Source: Humibacillus xanthopallidus (GTDB taxonomy: Bacteria > Actinomycetota > Actinomycetes > Actinomycetales > Dermatophilaceae). Taken from it: a DNA stretch of 64,000 bases. Made by a program: the position numbers and the translations under genes. Each line of letters begins with the position of its first letter. The first letter of the stretch is position 1. Shown piece by piece: positions 26,815 to 36,277 of this stretch. The stretch lies in assembly GCF_006717145.1 (NCBI RefSeq), contig NZ_VFQF01000001.1, positions 1,674,001 through 1,738,000 of the forward strand, read 5' to 3'. Below the pieces are notes generated by a model. It ran no database searches and was not told where the DNA came from. It worked only from the letters and a program-made list of their open reading frames with translations.

Positions 26815-28824
26815 ATGGCCGGCCACGTCTACGCGCTGCTCGTCGGCATCGACGCCTACACCGGGGTCGTGCCGCAGCTGTCGGGGTGTGTCAACGACGT
26901 CACCGCTTTCACCGCGGTGCTCCAGGGCCGGGTCGCAGCCGAGGACCTCAGCCTCGTGACGGTCACCGACGAGGACGCGACCCGTGCGGCCGTGACCACG
27001 GAGTTCACGAGACTGCTCGGGCAGGCCGGGCCCGAGGACGTCGCGCTCTTCTACTACAGCGGACACGGCGCCCACCAGGACGCTCCCGAGGAGCTGTGGC
27101 CCTTCGAGCCCGACCACCAGAACGAGACGCTCGTGCTCGTCGACAGCCGCGAGCCGGGCGGCTGGGACCTCGCCGACAAGGAGCTCGCGGTGCTCATCGC
27201 GCAGGTCGCGGCGAGCGGCTGCCACCTGCTCGTCGTGCTCGACTGCTGCCACTCCGGCGACGCGACCCGCGACGTCGACGAGGTGGTGCGGCAGGCACCG
27301 CCGGACTCCCGTCACCGGCCGATCGAGAGCTTCCTCACCGGCACCGTCGAGCAGGCCGCCGCCCAGGCCGCGGCCGCGGCGGACGGCTCGACGACCCGCG
27401 ACCTCGACCAGGCCCCGCGCGAACGGTGGACACCGCCGGCGGGTCGCCACGTGCTGCTCGCGGCGTGTCGCTCCTCCGAGAAGGCCAAGGAGATCCGGAC
27501 GCAGGGCCAGCACCGCGGCGCGATGTCGGCGGCCCTCGAGAAGACCCTCCTGCAGTCGGAGGACACACCGTCCTACCGCGACCTGCTGCTCATGGTGACC
27601 TCGCAGGTGACGACGACCGTGCGCGACCAGCACCCGCAGTTCGAGACGGTCGACTCGAGCGAGCTCGACCGGCCCTTCCTCGGGGGCTCCATCCCCGACA
27701 CGCCGCGGCCCCTCACCCTGAGCCATCGCCCGGAGGGATGGGTCATCGACTCCGGGGCGGTGCACGGCGTACCCGAGCCCATCACGATCGGTGAGACGAC
27801 CGACACGACCGAGCTCGCGATCTATGCGCTGTCGGCGGCCGGACGTGGCCAGCCGCTTGCGACAGCGATCGTGACGAGGGTGCTGCCAGACCGCTCTGTC
27901 GTGACGGTGACTCCCGAGCTCGACCCCTCGTCGATCTACCGCGCGGTGATGACGTCCATCCCGCTCAAGCCTCTGGCGGTCGCCGTGGCCGGCGACGCTG
28001 CGGGCACGACTGCGCTGCGGTCAGCGGCCGACAACGCCGACTCGACGCTCATCGACCTCATCGAGGCGTCGGCCACGGCGCCGCCTCCTGACCTGCAGGT
28101 CGAGGCGACCGCCGCAGGCTTCGTCATCACCCGCCCCGGGCTCGTGCGGCCGCTCGTCCCGGTCGTCGCAGGAGAGGGGCGCGAGGGGCGCACCATCGCT
28201 GCGCTAGAGCACGTGGCTCGGTGGTTGCGCCTCTCCGGGCTCACGAACCCGACGAGCCGGCTCGCGACGAACGCCATGCATGTCAGCGTCGTCACTGCCG
28301 ACGGGAGCACCGACGACGAGGGCACGGTCGAGATCGCCTACGTCGACGACAAGCCGCCGAAGTTCACAGTGACGCTCGAGAACACGACCAAGGAGCCGCT
28401 CTGGGCCGCACTGCTCGACCTCACCGACTCGTACGGCATCTACACCGATGCCTTCGCTGCGGGCCGGGTCGCGCTGGCGCCTGGCGAGAAGACGAGTCTC
28501 GAGCTCGGCGGCGAGGTCCCGGACGTCCTCTGGAAGGAGGGCGTCGTCACGGTGACCGACCGCCTCATCGTCGTGACGAGCACGATGGAGTTCGACCCGC
28601 GGTCGCTCCAGCAGGGCGACCTCGCGGTGAGCACGGTGCCGGGCTCGGACGGTGGTGACGGGACGGGCGGCATGACCACGCGATCGGCCTACACGCCGAG
28701 GTCGACCCTCGAGCGCATGCTCGGCAGCGTCACCACCCGCCGGCTGCCGCCGCGCTCGACGGAGGCGGTGGCCGACTGGCGGACCAACCGCATCGACGTC
28801 GTGACGTCGCGCCCGCGTCCCTGA
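26815..28824 (+). CDS. Metacaspase-like peptidase C14 with DUF4384-like C-terminus
   Basis: Soluble caspase-fold protease of 669 residues. The p20-like domain starts HVYALLVGIDAYTG; the catalytic His is in FYYSGHGAHQ (H84) and the Cys in LDCCHSGDATR (C145). RHVLLAACRSSEKAKE continues the fold. From about 305 an uncharacterised beta-rich middle region follows. Residues about 500-620 (VTLENTTKEPLWAALLDLTDSYGIYTDAF, DRLIVVTSTMEFD) resemble DUF4384, often attached to bacterial caspases. No signal peptide or membrane helix is seen. It begins 10 bp after the second CHAT gene, so the three are one operon. It may be the downstream protease or a parallel effector. Confidence 0.88.
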   Translation: MAGHVYALLVGIDAYTGVVPQLSGCVNDVTAFTAVLQGRVAAEDLSLVTVTDEDATRAAVTTEFTRLLGQAGPEDVALFYYSGHGAHQDAPEELWPFEPDHQNETLVLVDSREPGGWDLADKELAVLIAQVAASGCHLLVVLDCCHSGDATRDVDEVVRQAPPDSRHRPIESFLTGTVEQAAAQAAAAADGSTTRDLDQAPRERWTPPAGRHVLLAACRSSEKAKEIRTQGQHRGAMSAALEKTLLQSEDTPSYRDLLLMVTSQVTTTVRDQHPQFETVDSSELDRPFLGGSIPDTPRPLTLSHRPEGWVIDSGAVHGVPEPITIGETTDTTELAIYALSAAGRGQPLATAIVTRVLPDRSVVTVTPELDPSSIYRAVMTSIPLKPLAVAVAGDAAGTTALRSAADNADSTLIDLIEASATAPPPDLQVEATAAGFVITRPGLVRPLVPVVAGEGREGRTIAALEHVARWLRLSGLTNPTSRLATNAMHVSVVTADGSTDDEGTVEIAYVDDKPPKFTVTLENTTKEPLWAALLDLTDSYGIYTDAFAAGRVALAPGEKTSLELGGEVPDVLWKEGVVTVTDRLIVVTSTMEFDPRSLQQGDLAVSTVPGSDGGDGTGGMTTRSAYTPRSTLERMLGSVTTRRLPPRSTEAVADWRTNRIDVVTSRPRP

Positions 28825-28841
28825 GAGGGTGCGGGGAACGA

Positions 28842-28875
28842 CGAAGGGCCGGACGCGATCGCGTCCGGCCCTTCG
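28842..28875. terminator. 34-bp perfect palindrome, bidirectional terminator
   Basis: A perfect palindrome whose half-site is CGAAGGGCCGGACGCGA lies 17 bp after the metacaspase stop and just past the 3' end of the convergent tRNA gene. It probably ends transcription from both sides; no T-run is present. Confidence 0.75.
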
Positions 28876-28882
28876 ACTTCGG

Positions 28883-28955
28883 TGGAGCTGAGGGGACTCG
28901 AACCCCTGACCCCCTCCATGCCATGGAGGTGCGCTACCAGCTGCGCCACAGCCCC
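28883..28955 (-). tRNA. tRNA-Ala (anticodon GGC)
   Basis: A complete cloverleaf of 73 nt. The acceptor stem GGGGCTG pairs with CAGCTCC, the anticodon stem CCTCC/GGAGG closes the loop ATGGCAT with anticodon GGC, and the T-arm has GGTTCGAGTCC. The discriminator is A. The CCA end is not encoded (CCG follows). It reads GCC/GCT codons, heavily used here. Confidence 0.97.
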
Positions 28956-29051
28956 TTTCGGGTGCCGCCCCGCTGAGGCGACTGCGTAACAATAGCGGGT
29001 CGTCGGGCCCGATCCCAAATCGGGGCGCGGCGCCTCCCGGGCCACCGATCG

Positions 29052-29117
29052 AGCCGTCATCGAGGCGTCATCGAGCAGTGATCGAGGAGTGACCGAGGAG
29101 TGACCGAGGACCGAACG
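29052..29117. repeat. Tandem 11-bp repeats, six degenerate units
   Basis: Six consecutive 11-mers of the form AGgaGTgAtCG / AGGAGTGACCG, two of them identical, lie between the tRNA-Ala and the histidine phosphatase gene. The period is close to one helical turn. No coding frame is convincing. The region lies upstream of the tRNA on its strand. Confidence 0.7.
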
Positions 29118-29137
29118 AGCCCACGGACGAGACCCGT

Positions 29138-29797
29138 TCAGGCCGTCCAGGGTCCGAGGTTCCAGCCCGCGATGCGCCAGCGCGCGGTCGCCGAGAAGCT
29201 CTTGCCCGCCTCGACGAGCTCGATCCAGTGGCAGTTGTCGAGGCCGCGGAAGATGCGGTCGGAGACGTCCTGGTCGAGACCGACAAGGTCGCTCACGCCC
29301 ACCCGGGCCGAGACGCCGTGCGCGACGACGAGCGCAGTCTCGCCGGCCGCGAGGCCGTCGGCGACCTCGCGCAGCGCCGCGCCCGCCCGTGCCGCGACGT
29401 CCTGCCGGGTCTCGCCGCTGACGCCCTTGCGGACGTCCTCACCGCGGTCGAGCGCAGCGACGAGCTCCGGGTAACGCTCGTGCACGTCGTCGACGTGCAT
29501 CCCCTGCCACTCCCCCACGTGCACCTCACGCAGCCGCTCGTCGAGGCGCAGCGGCAGCCCGGTGAGCGCGCTCACCGCCTTCGCCGTCGAGACCGCGCGA
29601 CGCAGGTCGCTCGAGACGATGACGACAGGGCCGTATGCCGCGACGTGCGGTGCGGCCGCCGCGACCTGCTCGACGCCGCGGTCGGAGAGCGCCGAGTCCC
29701 GGTGCCCCTGCCAGATGCGGGCGGCGTTGTCGACCGTCTCGGCGTGCCGCATCACGACGATCCGCCGCGGTGGCGGACCGCCGGGCACCGGGCTCAC
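29138..29797 (-). CDS. Histidine phosphatase (phosphoglycerate-mutase-like)
   Basis: Branch of the histidine phosphatase superfamily, 219 residues. The phosphorylated His is in IVVMRHAETVDN, the second His in ALVVAHGVSARVG, and the acidic donor in REVHVGEWQGM. The GTG at 29797 overlaps the rsfS stop as GTGA; the longer frame upstream lies over rsfS. Position after nadD and rsfS is the usual actinobacterial order, and this family member is often annotated as a phosphoglycerate mutase, although the actual substrate is not known. Confidence 0.9.
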   Translation of the reverse strand: MSPVPGGPPPRRIVVMRHAETVDNAARIWQGHRDSALSDRGVEQVAAAAPHVAAYGPVVIVSSDLRRAVSTAKAVSALTGLPLRLDERLREVHVGEWQGMHVDDVHERYPELVAALDRGEDVRKGVSGETRQDVAARAGAALREVADGLAAGETALVVAHGVSARVGVSDLVGLDQDVSDRIFRGLDNCHWIELVEAGKSFSATARWRIAGWNLGPWTA

Positions 29798-30204
29798 GCG
29801 TCGCTGTCGTCTTCGGTGGCGGCCTTGACGGGACGCGGCAGCGGCTCGATGCCCGAGAGGTCGATCTCGGGGCAGTCCTTCCACAGCCGCTCGAGGGCGT
29901 AGTAGTCGCGCTCCTCCTCGTGCTGCACGTGGACGATGATGTCGCCGAAGTCGATGAGGACCCAGCGGCCCTCGCGCTCGCCCTCGCGGCGAAGCGGCTT
30001 GCTGCCGAGCTCGCGGAGGCGGTCCTCGACCTCGTCGACGATGGCGCCGACCTGGCGCTCGGAGGGGGCGGAGGCAATGACGAAGACGTCGGTGAGCGGC
30101 ATCTGGTCACTCACGTCGATCGCCATCACCTTCTCGGCGATCTTGTCCTCGGCGGCCAGGGCGGCGACCTTGGCAAGCTGGAGCGAGTGTTGGGCGGCAG
30201 TCAC
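29794..30204 (-). CDS. rsfS: Ribosome silencing factor
   Basis: Binds uL14 of the large subunit and blocks subunit joining when nutrients run out. The 136 residues show the full family pattern: [30 protein letters not shown], then [36 protein letters not shown]. An acidic tail of about 15 residues is extra. The GTG start overlaps the nadD stop, and its own stop overlaps the phosphatase start, so the three proteins are translationally coupled. Confidence 0.96.
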   Translation of the reverse strand: MTAAQHSLQLAKVAALAAEDKIAEKVMAIDVSDQMPLTDVFVIASAPSERQVGAIVDEVEDRLRELGSKPLRREGEREGRWVLIDFGDIIVHVQHEEERDYYALERLWKDCPEIDLSGIEPLPRPVKAATEDDSDA

Positions 30205-30902
30205 GAATCTCCTTGCGGCAGAAGGGCGTGGTCCTTCTGCTGGTGGGTCTGGCGGTGCACAGGGAGCGGAGCCCCGTGTGGGTAGTGGTCGTTCGGGGGG
30301 TGCACGGGGGGCGGAGCCCCCCGTGGGTCGGCATAGAGCCGATACTTGTTGATGTACTGGACGACCCCGTCGGGCACGAGGTACCAGACCGGCTCGCCGT
30401 CGGCCACGCGAGCGCGGCAGTCGGTGGAGCTGATCGCCATGGCGGGCACCTCCTGGAGCGTGACGCGGTGCTCGGGAAGCCCCTTGTCAGACAGCTCGTG
30501 CCCCGGCCGGGTGACCCCGATGAAGTGGGCGAGGTCCCAGAGCTGCTCCGCGTCCTTCCACGAGAGGATCTCGGCGAGGGCGTCGGCGCCGGTGATGAAG
30601 AACAGCTCGTCGCCAGGACGCTCCGCGCGGATGTCGCGCAGGGTGTCGATCGTGTAGGTCGGGCCGGGCCGGTCGATGTCGACCCGGCTGACCGTGAAGC
30701 GCGGGTTCGACGCCGTCGCGATGACCGTCATGAGGTAGCGGTGCTCGGCAGGCGACACGTGCCGGTCCGCCTTCTGCCACGGCTCTCCCGTGGGCACGAA
30801 GAGCACCTCGTCGAGGTCGAACAGCGACTGCACCTCGCTGGCGGCGACGAGGTGGCCATGGTGGATCGGGTCGAACGTCCCGCCCATGACCCCGAGGCGC
30901 AT
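30201..30902 (-). CDS. nadD: Nicotinate-nucleotide adenylyltransferase
   Basis: Adenylates nicotinate mononucleotide in NAD synthesis. The nucleotidyltransferase motif is [15 protein letters not shown] at the N-terminus, and the second motif is [15 protein letters not shown]. About 195 residues match the family; the last 40 or so (from [11 protein letters not shown]) are an extension not usual for NadD. The extension is encoded by two copies of a palindromic repeat, so it is probably the product of repeat insertion. The ATG at 30902 is 2 bp after the small membrane-protein stop. Confidence 0.95.
   Translation of the reverse strand: MRLGVMGGTFDPIHHGHLVAASEVQSLFDLDEVLFVPTGEPWQKADRHVSPAEHRYLMTVIATASNPRFTVSRVDIDRPGPTYTIDTLRDIRAERPGDELFFITGADALAEILSWKDAEQLWDLAHFIGVTRPGHELSDKGLPEHRVTLQEVPAMAISSTDCRARVADGEPVWYLVPDGVVQYINKYRLYADPRGAPPPVHPPNDHYPHGAPLPVHRQTHQQKDHALLPQGDS
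30255..30328. repeat. Two palindromic repeat units in the 3' end of nadD
   Basis: Two 29-bp units (30255-30283 and 30300-30328) share GTGCAC, GCGGAGCCCC and GTGGGT. Each folds as a hairpin; the second has a perfect 9-bp stem (ACGGGGGGC/GCCCCCCGT) around GGA. They are in the same orientation, 45 bp apart, and are translated as the odd NadD C-terminus. Confidence 0.75.
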
Positions 30903-30904
30903 GC

Positions 30905-31126
30905 TCAGTGCTGGTGCCCGTCGGTGTCGTGCCCGCGGGCGGTGCCGGCACCCGGCGCGCGGCGCGGCGAGCCGACCTTGGCGGCCGTGTTGCGGAAGCT
31001 CCACGTGATGGCGAGCAGCACGAGGAAGACCGCGAAGGCGATGAGGAAGTAGGCGATCACCGGCATGGGGAGCTCGCGGGCGGCTTCCTCCCCCTCGGCG
31101 ACGAGTGCGAGGACACGATCAGACAT
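30905..31126 (-). CDS. Small single-pass membrane protein upstream of nadD
   Basis: A 73-residue protein with an acidic N-terminus ([15 protein letters not shown]), one membrane helix ([20 protein letters not shown]) and a basic, His-rich tail. Homologues with ELPMP followed by a helix and SFRNTA are, from memory, common next to nadD or rsfS in Actinobacteria; the function is unknown. The start at 31126 overlaps the end of the DUF402 gene by 70 bp; the in-frame ATG at 31066 would avoid most of this but lose the conserved ELP segment. Confidence 0.75.
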   Translation of the reverse strand: MSDRVLALVAEGEEAARELPMPVIAYFLIAFAVFLVLLAITWSFRNTAAKVGSPRRAPGAGTARGHDTDGHQH

Positions 31127-31737
31127 ACGGTCAGCCTACCGGCAGCGACGACGCTCAGCGCGCCGCCCTGCGGAGAAGCCCTGCGAGCTTCCTCGGGGGC
31201 TCTCCGCAGCCACTCGTGGCCGACCGACCCGAACGGCTCGTCACCGGCCGCCACCGCCGCGAGCACTCGGTCGCGCCAGAGCTCGGCGAGCGTGACGATC
31301 TCGGGTGGGTAGCGCAGGGAGATCTGGTGCTCGGCGAACTCGTCCTCGTCGTCGACGAAGAGATGGCCCTCGCTGGTGAGCACGACGTCGAGGTCGAGAT
31401 CGACCATGGTCACCTCCCACTCCGGCCCGTCGTCCACGACGGCGCGCCGCTGCCACACCGGCTCCGTCGTCATGTCGACGTAGACGCTGAGGTGGCGGTG
31501 CGCCGGGTAGAAGCCGGCGGCATACGCCCCTTCGTGCGGGACGAAGGAGACCCAGCCGTCGGTCTCGACGAAGTCGACCCCCGGGCGGACGCAGCGCGTG
31601 CCGACGGGGGCGTACCACCAGTGCCCGAACTCGTCCGCCCCGAGGTAGCGACCGACCCACTCCCAGTGTCGTCCCTCTCCCCACTTCGTGAAGCGGCCGA
31701 GCACGGGGGCCCCGAGCGGGGGCCGGCCGGACGGCAT
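31057..31737 (-). CDS. DUF402 domain protein
   Basis: About 226 residues with a DUF402 core: WHWVGRYL-like start ([20 protein letters not shown]), [22 protein letters not shown], and [23 protein letters not shown], which carries the metal-binding acidic residues of the family. Several DUF402 proteins are nucleoside di/triphosphate phosphatases, so a related activity is possible. The start is ambiguous between the ATG at 31737 and a GTG at 31770. The C-terminal 50 residues extend past the core and overlap the small membrane-protein gene. Confidence 0.82.
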   Translation of the reverse strand: MPSGRPPLGAPVLGRFTKWGEGRHWEWVGRYLGADEFGHWWYAPVGTRCVRPGVDFVETDGWVSFVPHEGAYAAGFYPAHRHLSVYVDMTTEPVWQRRAVVDDGPEWEVTMVDLDLDVVLTSEGHLFVDDEDEFAEHQISLRYPPEIVTLAELWRDRVLAAVAAGDEPFGSVGHEWLRRAPEEARRASPQGGALSVVAAGRLTVCLIVSSHSSPRGRKPPASSPCR

Positions 31738-31868
31738 ACCTGCTGGGGTCGGGGCGGGAGCGGAGGTCACGGGGGGCCACGTTACGTTTCGGGAGGCGCC
31801 CGCGGGGGCACAGCGGCAGGACAGCAACGTGACAGCCGCACCTCACGAGCGGCCGTAGGCTGGACCCC

Positions 31869-32915
31869 ATGGTCCCGGAGTTGTCCGTCGTCATCCCGAT
31901 GTACAACGAGCAGGAGGTGCTCCCTCTGCTCGTCGAGCGGCTGCGCCCTCTCCTCGACGGGATGGGCGTTCGCTACGAGGTCGTCGCCGTCGACGACGGC
32001 AGCTCGGATCTCACCGCCGCGCTCCTGCAGCGCTACCACCGCGAGTGGCCGGCGCTTCGGGTCGTGCGGCTGCGCGCCAACGCCGGGCACCAGGCCGCCA
32101 TCTCCGCCGGCCTCGTCAGCGCCCTCGGCGACTACGTCGTGACGCTCGACGCCGACCTGCAGGACCCGCCCGAGGTCATCCCCCAGATGCTCGCGGCGGC
32201 GAAGGACGACGGTGTCGACGTCGTCTACGGCGTGCGCAACGACCGGTCGACCGACACGTGGTTCAAGCGGGCCTCAGCCCAGGCGTTCTACCGCCTCATC
32301 ACCGTCATGTCTCAGACCAAGGCCCACGCCGACGCCGGCGACTTCCGGCTCATGTCGCGCGCCACCGTCGATGCCATCAACAGCCTGCCGGAGCACAACC
32401 GCGTGCTGCGCTTCATCGTGCCGGCGCTCGGGTTCCCCTCCGACACGGTCGAGTACAAGCGTGACGAGCGGGCTGCCGGCACGTCGAAGTACCCGCTCAT
32501 CAAGATGATCCGGCTCTCGCTCGACTCGCTGACCGGCTTCTCGACCGCCCCCCTGCGCATGGCGACCTTCGCCGGCCTCGGCGGCGCCGTCATCGCCGTG
32601 CTCCTCTTCCTCTACACCTTGATCGCCCGCTCGCAGGGCCACACCGTCGCAGGCTGGACCTCGACCGTCGCGATCGTGTCGGCCTTCGGGGCGGTGCAGC
32701 TCGTCTGCGTGGGCATCCTCGGGGAGTACATCGGGCGGATGTACGCGCACATGCAGGGGCGGCCCACCTACTTCATCGCCTACGACTCGCTCACCGCGGG
32801 GCACGGCGAGCACGGGCCCACCGACACGCCGCTGCCGGCGAACCCCGCCGACGGCCGCATCCGCGACACCCTCGTCGAGGCTCAGCGTCCGAAGGTGAGC
32901 GCCCCCGGCCGGTGA
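31869..32915 (+). CDS. Family 2 glycosyltransferase with C-terminal membrane helices
   Basis: DPM1/GtrB-like transferase of 348 residues. The GT-A motifs are VVIPMYNEQEVLPLL, VAVDDGSSD and TLDADLQDPPEVIPQM, with FRLMSRATVDAI after the catalytic core. Two helices follow (about 235-255 and 270-290), then a polar tail. Enzymes of this type pass a sugar from a nucleotide donor to a polyprenyl phosphate for wall polymers or protein glycosylation. Acceptor and sugar cannot be read. It converges on the methyltransferase gene; a 7-bp hairpin (32916-32932) sits just after its stop. Confidence 0.9.
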   Translation: MVPELSVVIPMYNEQEVLPLLVERLRPLLDGMGVRYEVVAVDDGSSDLTAALLQRYHREWPALRVVRLRANAGHQAAISAGLVSALGDYVVTLDADLQDPPEVIPQMLAAAKDDGVDVVYGVRNDRSTDTWFKRASAQAFYRLITVMSQTKAHADAGDFRLMSRATVDAINSLPEHNRVLRFIVPALGFPSDTVEYKRDERAAGTSKYPLIKMIRLSLDSLTGFSTAPLRMATFAGLGGAVIAVLLFLYTLIARSQGHTVAGWTSTVAIVSAFGAVQLVCVGILGEYIGRMYAHMQGRPTYFIAYDSLTAGHGEHGPTDTPLPANPADGRIRDTLVEAQRPKVSAPGR

Positions 32916-32965
32916 TCACGGCTGGGCCGTGACCGGCGGTTACGGCTGCCCTCGCCGGCCGCTCG

Positions 32966-33661
32966 TCAGGGGATCGGGCGGGCCCTCATGAGCAGGCTGA
33001 CTCCCGGCAGGTCCTTGACCGGCAGGTAGCGCTCGGCCGTGATGATGGTGCGCAACCCGAAGTTGACGACCGGGTGCAGGTCGTCGAGGTCGGAGCCCGT
33101 GCTCGTCTTGCGCCGCATCGCGACGACGGGGCGAAGCAGGACGTTCCACGACTGCACCGACTCGACCCGGAAGCGACCGCGCTCGAGCAGGTCGACGAGC
33201 CCGGGACGGGTGTAGCGGCGGACGTGATCGACGGCCTCGTCGTGGTCGGACCACAGGCGCGGATCGGCCGGCACGGCGATGAGGTAGGTGCCCGTCGGTC
33301 GCAGGACCCGGTGCACCTCGGCGACCGCGGCGTCGTCGTCGTGGAGGTGCTCGAGCAGGTCGAAGGCGACGACGAGGTCGAGACTGTTGTCGGCGAGCGG
33401 CAGCTTCGTCGCGTCGGAGCGGAGCGTGGCCAGGCCGCGGCCGGCCGCCACCTCGGCGCCGTCGGCGCCGTACTCGAGCGCGACGGCCTGCCAGCCGTGG
33501 TCGCGCAGGACGCGGGTGTTGCCGCCTCCGGCAGCGCCCACGTCGAGAGCGCGGCCCGGGGTCAGCCCTGCGATCGCCTTGGCGAGCAGGTGCCGGCGCT
33601 CCCGGTACCACCAGTGCCCATCCTCGAGCTGGGCGAGCTTACGGACCTCTGTGGCTTCCAT
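32966..33661 (-). CDS. Class I SAM-dependent methyltransferase
   Basis: A 231-residue methyltransferase with motif I ALDVGAAGGGNTRVL, motif II-like region LDLVVAFDLLEHLHDDDAAVAEVHRVLRPTGTYL and a C-terminal amphipathic region (RFRVESVQSWNVLLRPVVAMRRK) that may touch the membrane. The N-terminus HWWYRERRHLLAKAI is common in methyltransferases that neighbour polyprenyl-glycosyltransferases. With the convergent glycosyltransferase it may modify a surface glycan or lipid carrier; that is inference from context. Confidence 0.85.
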   Translation of the reverse strand: MEATEVRKLAQLEDGHWWYRERRHLLAKAIAGLTPGRALDVGAAGGGNTRVLRDHGWQAVALEYGADGAEVAAGRGLATLRSDATKLPLADNSLDLVVAFDLLEHLHDDDAAVAEVHRVLRPTGTYLIAVPADPRLWSDHDEAVDHVRRYTRPGLVDLLERGRFRVESVQSWNVLLRPVVAMRRKTSTGSDLDDLHPVVNFGLRTIITAERYLPVKDLPGVSLLMRARPIP

Positions 33662-33739
33662 CGCGCCTCATTATGCACGGCCTGTCGTGGGGCTGTGGCC
33701 GACCCGTGTCACGGACGGATCTCGGTGCCCCGTGCTGCC

Positions 33740-35023
33740 TCAGCGGATGTGCCCGTCGCCCTCGACGATCCACTTCGTCGTCGTCAGCTCGGGCAGGGCC
33801 ATGGGGCCGCGCGCGTGCAGCTTCTGGGTCGAGATGCCGATCTCTGCGCCGAAGCCGAACTCGCCACCGTCGGTGAAGCGGGTGCTCGCGTTGACCATGA
33901 CCGCCGCCGCGTCGACCTCGGCCGTGAAGCGCCGCGCCGCGCCGCGGTCCTCGGTGACGATGGCCTCGGTGTGCCCGGTGCCGAAACGGCGGATCCGCTC
34001 GACTGCCTCGTCGAGGTCGTCGACGACCGCGACGCTCATCTCCAGGCCGTGCCACTCCGTGCCGAAGTCTTGCTCGCTCGCGAGGTCGTATGCCGCCCCG
34101 GCCGCGTCGGCGTAGTCGGCGACCTCGGGTGCCACGTGCAGTCGCACACCCGCACCCGCGAGGTCGGTCAGTGCCTTCGGCAGGAAGTCGGCGGCGACGT
34201 CCTTGTGGACGAGGAGCGACTCGGCGGCGTTGCACACGCTCGGCCGGTGGGTCTTGGCGTTGAGCGTGATCGCCTGCGCCTTGTCGAGGTCGGCGGCGCG
34301 GTCGACGTAGACGTGGCAGACCCCGACACCCGTCTCGATGACGGGCACCGTCGACTCGGTGACGACGGTCTGGATGAGGTCGGCGCCGCCCCGCGGGATC
34401 ACGAGGTCGACGTGGCCGCGGGCCGTCATGAGGGCGCGCGCGGCGTCGCGCCCGCCCTCCTCGAGCAGGGTAATGGCCTCGACCGGAAGACCTTGTGCCG
34501 CAAGGGAGCTGCGCATGGCCTCGACGAGGGCATGGTTGCTGCTGGCAGCCGCCGAACCGCCGCGCAGGATGACGGCGTTGCCGGACTTGAGGCAGAGGCC
34601 GGCCGCGTCGACCGTGACGTTGGGGCGGGCTTCGTAGATCATGCCGATGACCCCCATCGGCACGCGCACCTGGCGGATCTGCAGCCCGTTGGCGAGGGTG
34701 GAGCCGCGGACGATCTCACCGACGGGGTCAGGCAGGGCAGCGACGTCACGCAGCGCCTGGGCGACAGCGGCGACGCGGTCCTCGTCGAGGCGCAGGCGGT
34801 CCTGGAGGCTCTCGCTCATGCCCCGCGCGCGGCCCCGCTCGAGGTCCTCGGCGTTCGCGGCGATGACGGCCGGCGTGGCCGCTTCGACGGCGTCGGCGAG
34901 GTGCAGCAGGGCCGCATCCTTCTCGGCGCGGGACATCAGGGCAAGCCGCCGGGAGGCCACCCGGGCCAGGTCGGCGAGCGCGTTGACCTGCGCGGCGACA
35001 GCGGGGTCGATCGTCGTGGACAT
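33740..35023 (-). CDS. proA: Glutamate-5-semialdehyde dehydrogenase (gamma-glutamyl phosphate reductase)
   Basis: Second enzyme of proline synthesis. The aldehyde-dehydrogenase fold is complete in 427 residues: [28 protein letters not shown], the catalytic Cys in [16 protein letters not shown], and [19 protein letters not shown] at the end. The ATG at 35023 is the natural start. Unusually it is divergent from proB, with 116 bp between; in most Actinobacteria the two lie in one direction after obgE. Confidence 0.97.
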   Translation of the reverse strand: MSTTIDPAVAAQVNALADLARVASRRLALMSRAEKDAALLHLADAVEAATPAVIAANAEDLERGRARGMSESLQDRLRLDEDRVAAVAQALRDVAALPDPVGEIVRGSTLANGLQIRQVRVPMGVIGMIYEARPNVTVDAAGLCLKSGNAVILRGGSAAASSNHALVEAMRSSLAAQGLPVEAITLLEEGGRDAARALMTARGHVDLVIPRGGADLIQTVVTESTVPVIETGVGVCHVYVDRAADLDKAQAITLNAKTHRPSVCNAAESLLVHKDVAADFLPKALTDLAGAGVRLHVAPEVADYADAAGAAYDLASEQDFGTEWHGLEMSVAVVDDLDEAVERIRRFGTGHTEAIVTEDRGAARRFTAEVDAAAVMVNASTRFTDGGEFGFGAEIGISTQKLHARGPMALPELTTTKWIVEGDGHIR

Positions 35024-35139
35024 GTCCCCAGCGTAGGTCGTGGTGCTGACGGACGACCCGCCGTTTCCGTGGGCTGGACCTCGAGCGACCGCTCTGGACG
35101 GTGCCGTGTCGTGTCGCGGCCGGTCACTAGAGTCGGGGT

Positions 35140-36252
35140 GTGTCTCCCCGCTCCGCGATCAGCAGCGCCCGCCGGCTCGTCGTCAAGGTCGGCTCGAGCT
35201 CGCTGACCGGCGCCGACGGCGGCATCGACAGCGGCCGGCTCGTCGCGCTCGCCAACGCACTGGCCCGCCGCCACGCGAGCGGCACCCAGATCGTGCTCGT
35301 CAGCTCGGGCGCCATCGCGGCAGGCATCCACCCGCTCGGGCTCACCGCGCGGCCACGCGACCTCGCGACCCAGCAGGCGGCTGCATCGGTCGGGCAGGGG
35401 GCGCTCCTCGCCGCCTACACCCACGCCTTCGGCGCCCACGCCGTCACGGTCGGGCAGGTGCTGCTGACGGCCGACGACGTCACGCGTCGCTCGCACTACG
35501 CCAACGCCCGCCGCACCCTCGAGCGGCTGCTCGACCTCACGGTGCTGCCGATCGTCAACGAGAACGACACCGTGGCGACGAGCGAGATCCGCTTCGGCGA
35601 CAACGACCGCCTCGCCGCCCTCGTGGCGCACCTCATCGACGCCGATGCCCTCGTGCTGCTCTCCGACGTCGACGCCCTCTACGACGGGCCGCCGAGCCGC
35701 CCCGGCACGCAACGCATACCCGTGGTGTCCGGACCGGACGACCTCGTCGGTGTCGAGATCGGCGGCAGCGGCTCGAAGGTCGGCACCGGCGGCATGACGA
35801 CGAAGATCGAGGCTGCCCGCATCGCGACCGCGGCCGGGGTCGTCACCACCGTGACCGCCGCCGACCGCGTGACCGAGGTGCTCGCCGGCGGTGACGTCGG
35901 CACGCTCTTCCTGCCCGTCGGCGTGCGGGGTCGCTCCCGCCGGCTGTGGCTCGAGCACGCGACGACCGCTCGAGGACGCCTCATCATCGACGACGGCGCC
36001 GTGGCCGCGCTCGTGCACCGCAAGAAGTCGCTCCTGCCCGCGGGCATCGTCGGGGTCGAGGGCATCTTCCACGACGGTGACCCTGTCGACGTGTGCGGCC
36101 TCGACGGCACTCCCGTCGCCCGCGGCCTCGTCAACTACTCCTCGGCTGAGCTGCCGGGGCTGCTCGGCCGGTCGACGAAGGAGCTGGCCCGGGAGCTGGG
36201 GCCGGAGTACGAGCGCGAGGTCATCCACCGCGACGACCTCGTCGTCCTCTGA
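35140..36252 (+). CDS. proB: Glutamate 5-kinase
   Basis: First, feedback-inhibited enzyme of proline synthesis. An amino-acid kinase domain ([64 protein letters not shown]) is followed by a C-terminal PUA domain ([25 protein letters not shown]). The GTG start gives 370 residues. It is on the opposite strand from proA and from its neighbours in this segment, so the single gene seems inverted relative to the ancestral order. It ends 25 bp from the convergent CHAT gene. Confidence 0.97.
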   Translation: MSPRSAISSARRLVVKVGSSSLTGADGGIDSGRLVALANALARRHASGTQIVLVSSGAIAAGIHPLGLTARPRDLATQQAAASVGQGALLAAYTHAFGAHAVTVGQVLLTADDVTRRSHYANARRTLERLLDLTVLPIVNENDTVATSEIRFGDNDRLAALVAHLIDADALVLLSDVDALYDGPPSRPGTQRIPVVSGPDDLVGVEIGGSGSKVGTGGMTTKIEAARIATAAGVVTTVTAADRVTEVLAGGDVGTLFLPVGVRGRSRRLWLEHATTARGRLIIDDGAVAALVHRKKSLLPAGIVGVEGIFHDGDPVDVCGLDGTPVARGLVNYSSAELPGLLGRSTKELARELGPEYEREVIHRDDLVVL

Positions 36253-36277
36253 CGGCGGCCCTCGACACCCGACCTGG

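Noticed and set aside
22036-28842. CHAT cluster as part of a prophage or integrative element
   Set aside because: No integrase, att-like repeats or phage genes were seen, and composition matches neighbours.
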